From the NCBI RefSeq assembly GCF_014649015.1, contig NZ_BMSF01000004.1, positions 124,001-188,000 of the forward strand: a stretch of 64,000 bases of DNA. Direction: 5' to 3'. Shown here piece after piece: positions 63,079-64,000 of the stretch. The first letter of the stretch is position 1. Each line of letters starts with the position of its first letter. The position numbers were made by a program, and so were the translations under genes. This stretch comes from Streptomyces narbonensis. Lineage in GTDB: Bacteria > Actinomycetota > Actinomycetes > Streptomycetales > Streptomycetaceae. The notes beneath the pieces are model-generated. The model searched no databases and had not been told where the DNA came from. It was given only the letters and a program-made list of their open reading frames with translations.

Positions 63079-63462
63079 ATGGCAAAGGAATTTCAGGTGA
63101 CTTACGACTGTGCCGATCCGGGCATGGTCGCGGCCTTCTGGGCCGAGGTGCTGGGCTACAGCTTCCAGCCTCCGCCGGAGGGCTTCTCCGACTGGGCGGC
63201 CATCACGGATCCGGACGGCAAGGGTCCCCGGATGTACTTCCAGACGGTCCCGGAAGGGAAGACGGTGAAGAACCGTCTGCACCTGGACGTGCGCTCGGCG
63301 CCCGGTCTGACCGGGGACGAGCGGATGGACGCGCTGGAGGTGGAGGCCGCCAGGCTGGAGAAGCTCGGGGCCAAGCGGCTGTACCGGCTCGAATCCGACG
63401 ACGAGAACGAGGGGATCATCGTGATGGGCGACCCCGAGGGGAACGAGTTCTGCCTGGACTGA
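63079..63462 (+). CDS. VOC-family (glyoxalase/bleomycin resistance) protein
   Basis: This 127-residue protein has FQVTYDCADPGMVAAFWAEV, LGYSFQPPPEG, NRLHLDVRSAPGLTGDERM and the C-terminal VMGDPEGNEFCLD, the Glu ligand being present. A GAGGAT lies six bases before ATG 63079, so the mRNA could be leaderless. The substrate is unknown. Confidence 0.88.
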   Translation: MAKEFQVTYDCADPGMVAAFWAEVLGYSFQPPPEGFSDWAAITDPDGKGPRMYFQTVPEGKTVKNRLHLDVRSAPGLTGDERMDALEVEAARLEKLGAKRLYRLESDDENEGIIVMGDPEGNEFCLD

Positions 63463-63619
63463 GGGCGGAGAGCCGCAGGGAGCAGCGCTACACAGCCCGC
63501 ATCGCGTGTGACCTCACAGCGGGTTGAGTAGCGCTACTCAGGCGCCCGGGGGCCGGCCCGCCGCACGATGGGACCGGCGCCGAAGCGGCGCGACCGAACC
63601 GTCCAGGAGGAACCGACCC

Positions 63620-63946
63620 ATGCGAGACAACCGCCCCCGCGCAGCCGTCCGGCTCACGTTCGCCAACCCCGTCTCGCTGGTGTACCTGACGGTCGTGGCT
63701 TCGCTCCCCCTGCTGGTCAGCCCGTGGACCGAGGGCCAGGCCTTCGCGGACGTCTGGCTCGCCATGGCCACCGCGCCCAGTAGCCTGCTCCTGCTGCTGC
63801 CCGACGCGATGACCGGCCTCTCGGGCTGGGCGACCGCGTACCACTACACGGCGCTGGTCCTCTCCGCGCTGATCAACGCCTTCCTCCTCGGCCTTGCCTA
63901 CCGGGCCCTTCGGAGGAACCCGGCACGGCAGGGCCTCACCGCCTGA
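63620..63946 (+). CDS. SCO4225-family membrane protein
   Basis: This 108-residue protein has three TM segments (VSLVYLTVVASLPLLVSPW; ADVWLAMATAPSSLLLLLP; YTALVLSALINAFLLGLAY) and the family pattern WLxxATAPxSLLxLLxP. The start is ATG 63620, after GGAGGAACC. The function is unknown. Confidence 0.83.
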   Translation: MRDNRPRAAVRLTFANPVSLVYLTVVASLPLLVSPWTEGQAFADVWLAMATAPSSLLLLLPDAMTGLSGWATAYHYTALVLSALINAFLLGLAYRALRRNPARQGLTA

Positions 63947-63950
63947 CCGC

Positions 63951-64000
63951 TCAGTCGAACCAGCGGTCCCGCGCCAGTTCCGCCGTGCGGGACGGGTCCT
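63951..64000 (-). CDS. 3' end of a gene continuing beyond the window
   Basis: Only the last 15 residues are inside: DPSRTAELARDRWFD then TGA. The codon use is high-GC. The family cannot be named from this fragment. Confidence 0.6.
   Translation of the reverse strand, partial: DPSRTAELARDRWFD

Overview
The window is chromosomal DNA from a high-GC actinomycete, almost certainly a Streptomyces. The G+C is very high, third codon positions are nearly always G or C, GTG and TTG starts are frequent, and many promoters are leaderless. The gene content is typical of the genus: a DmdR1-type iron repressor next to a NagS-type SIS protein, pdxH next to a citrate synthase paralogue, serC, DUF2530, an SCO4225-family protein, and a Streptomyces-type 'RRHVDF' leader peptide. 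I see no rRNA, tRNA, CRISPR array, complete insertion sequence or replication origin.

Layout. 1-475 holds a probable SOS box for a gene left of the window and a run of three strong hairpins. 475-2959 holds a membrane protein, the iron repressor dmdR1 and, divergent from it, nagS with a DasR-like (dre) operator. 2986-8604 is an envelope-stress style module: a two-component system (minus strand) diverges from a four-gene operon of lipoprotein, peptidoglycan-binding membrane fusion protein, ABC ATPase and MacB-like permease. 8724-11204 is the oddest region. It holds a PAS/PAS/GAF protein, a perfect CRP-type site, a 5'-truncated IscB (RNA-guided nuclease family) remnant bracketed by a 15-bp repeat, and a very structured small RNA. 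That RNA has a 15-nt perfect complement of the 16S rRNA 3' end, a 12-codon ORF and mutually exclusive helices. 11236-15839 holds pdxH, a citrate synthase, a 2-oxoglutarate-type oxygenase preceded by a leader peptide, and a secreted metalloprotease.

15947-30973 is an acyl-CoA catabolic region in two minus-strand operons. One has acyl-CoA ligase, enoyl-CoA hydratase and TetR. The other has a TIGR03084 protein, an AtuA-like protein, biotin-dependent acyl-CoA carboxylase beta and alpha subunits, and an acyl-CoA dehydrogenase. The same palindromic operator lies upstream of both, so the TetR probably controls both. The genes between them (WYL regulator, RidA, FG-GAP protein, Excalibur protein, small membrane protein) look like an insertion: a decayed copy of the acyl-CoA dehydrogenase 3' end is left at 22323-22363.

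31114-41635 holds small enzymes, an EamA exporter with a divergent LysR regulator, a pentapeptide-like membrane protein, ppnP, a large FAD/Fe-S oxidoreductase and serC. 41761-57045 has several regulator-transporter pairs (DrrAB-type ABC exporter with TetR, CMD protein with MarR, MFS exporter with MarR), hydrolases, acetyltransferases and a purine permease. The MFS gene is frameshifted at a seven-G tract. 57247-64000 has DUF2530, a CtpE-like P-type ATPase, a Ser/Thr kinase fused to a PQQ-type propeller, about 700 bp of decayed DNA with a methyltransferase remnant, a VOC protein, an SCO4225-family protein, and the end of a gene that continues beyond the window.

Tandem repeats of 7, 9, 16, 26 and 36 bp recur at gene ends and N-termini. 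Several alter protein termini.
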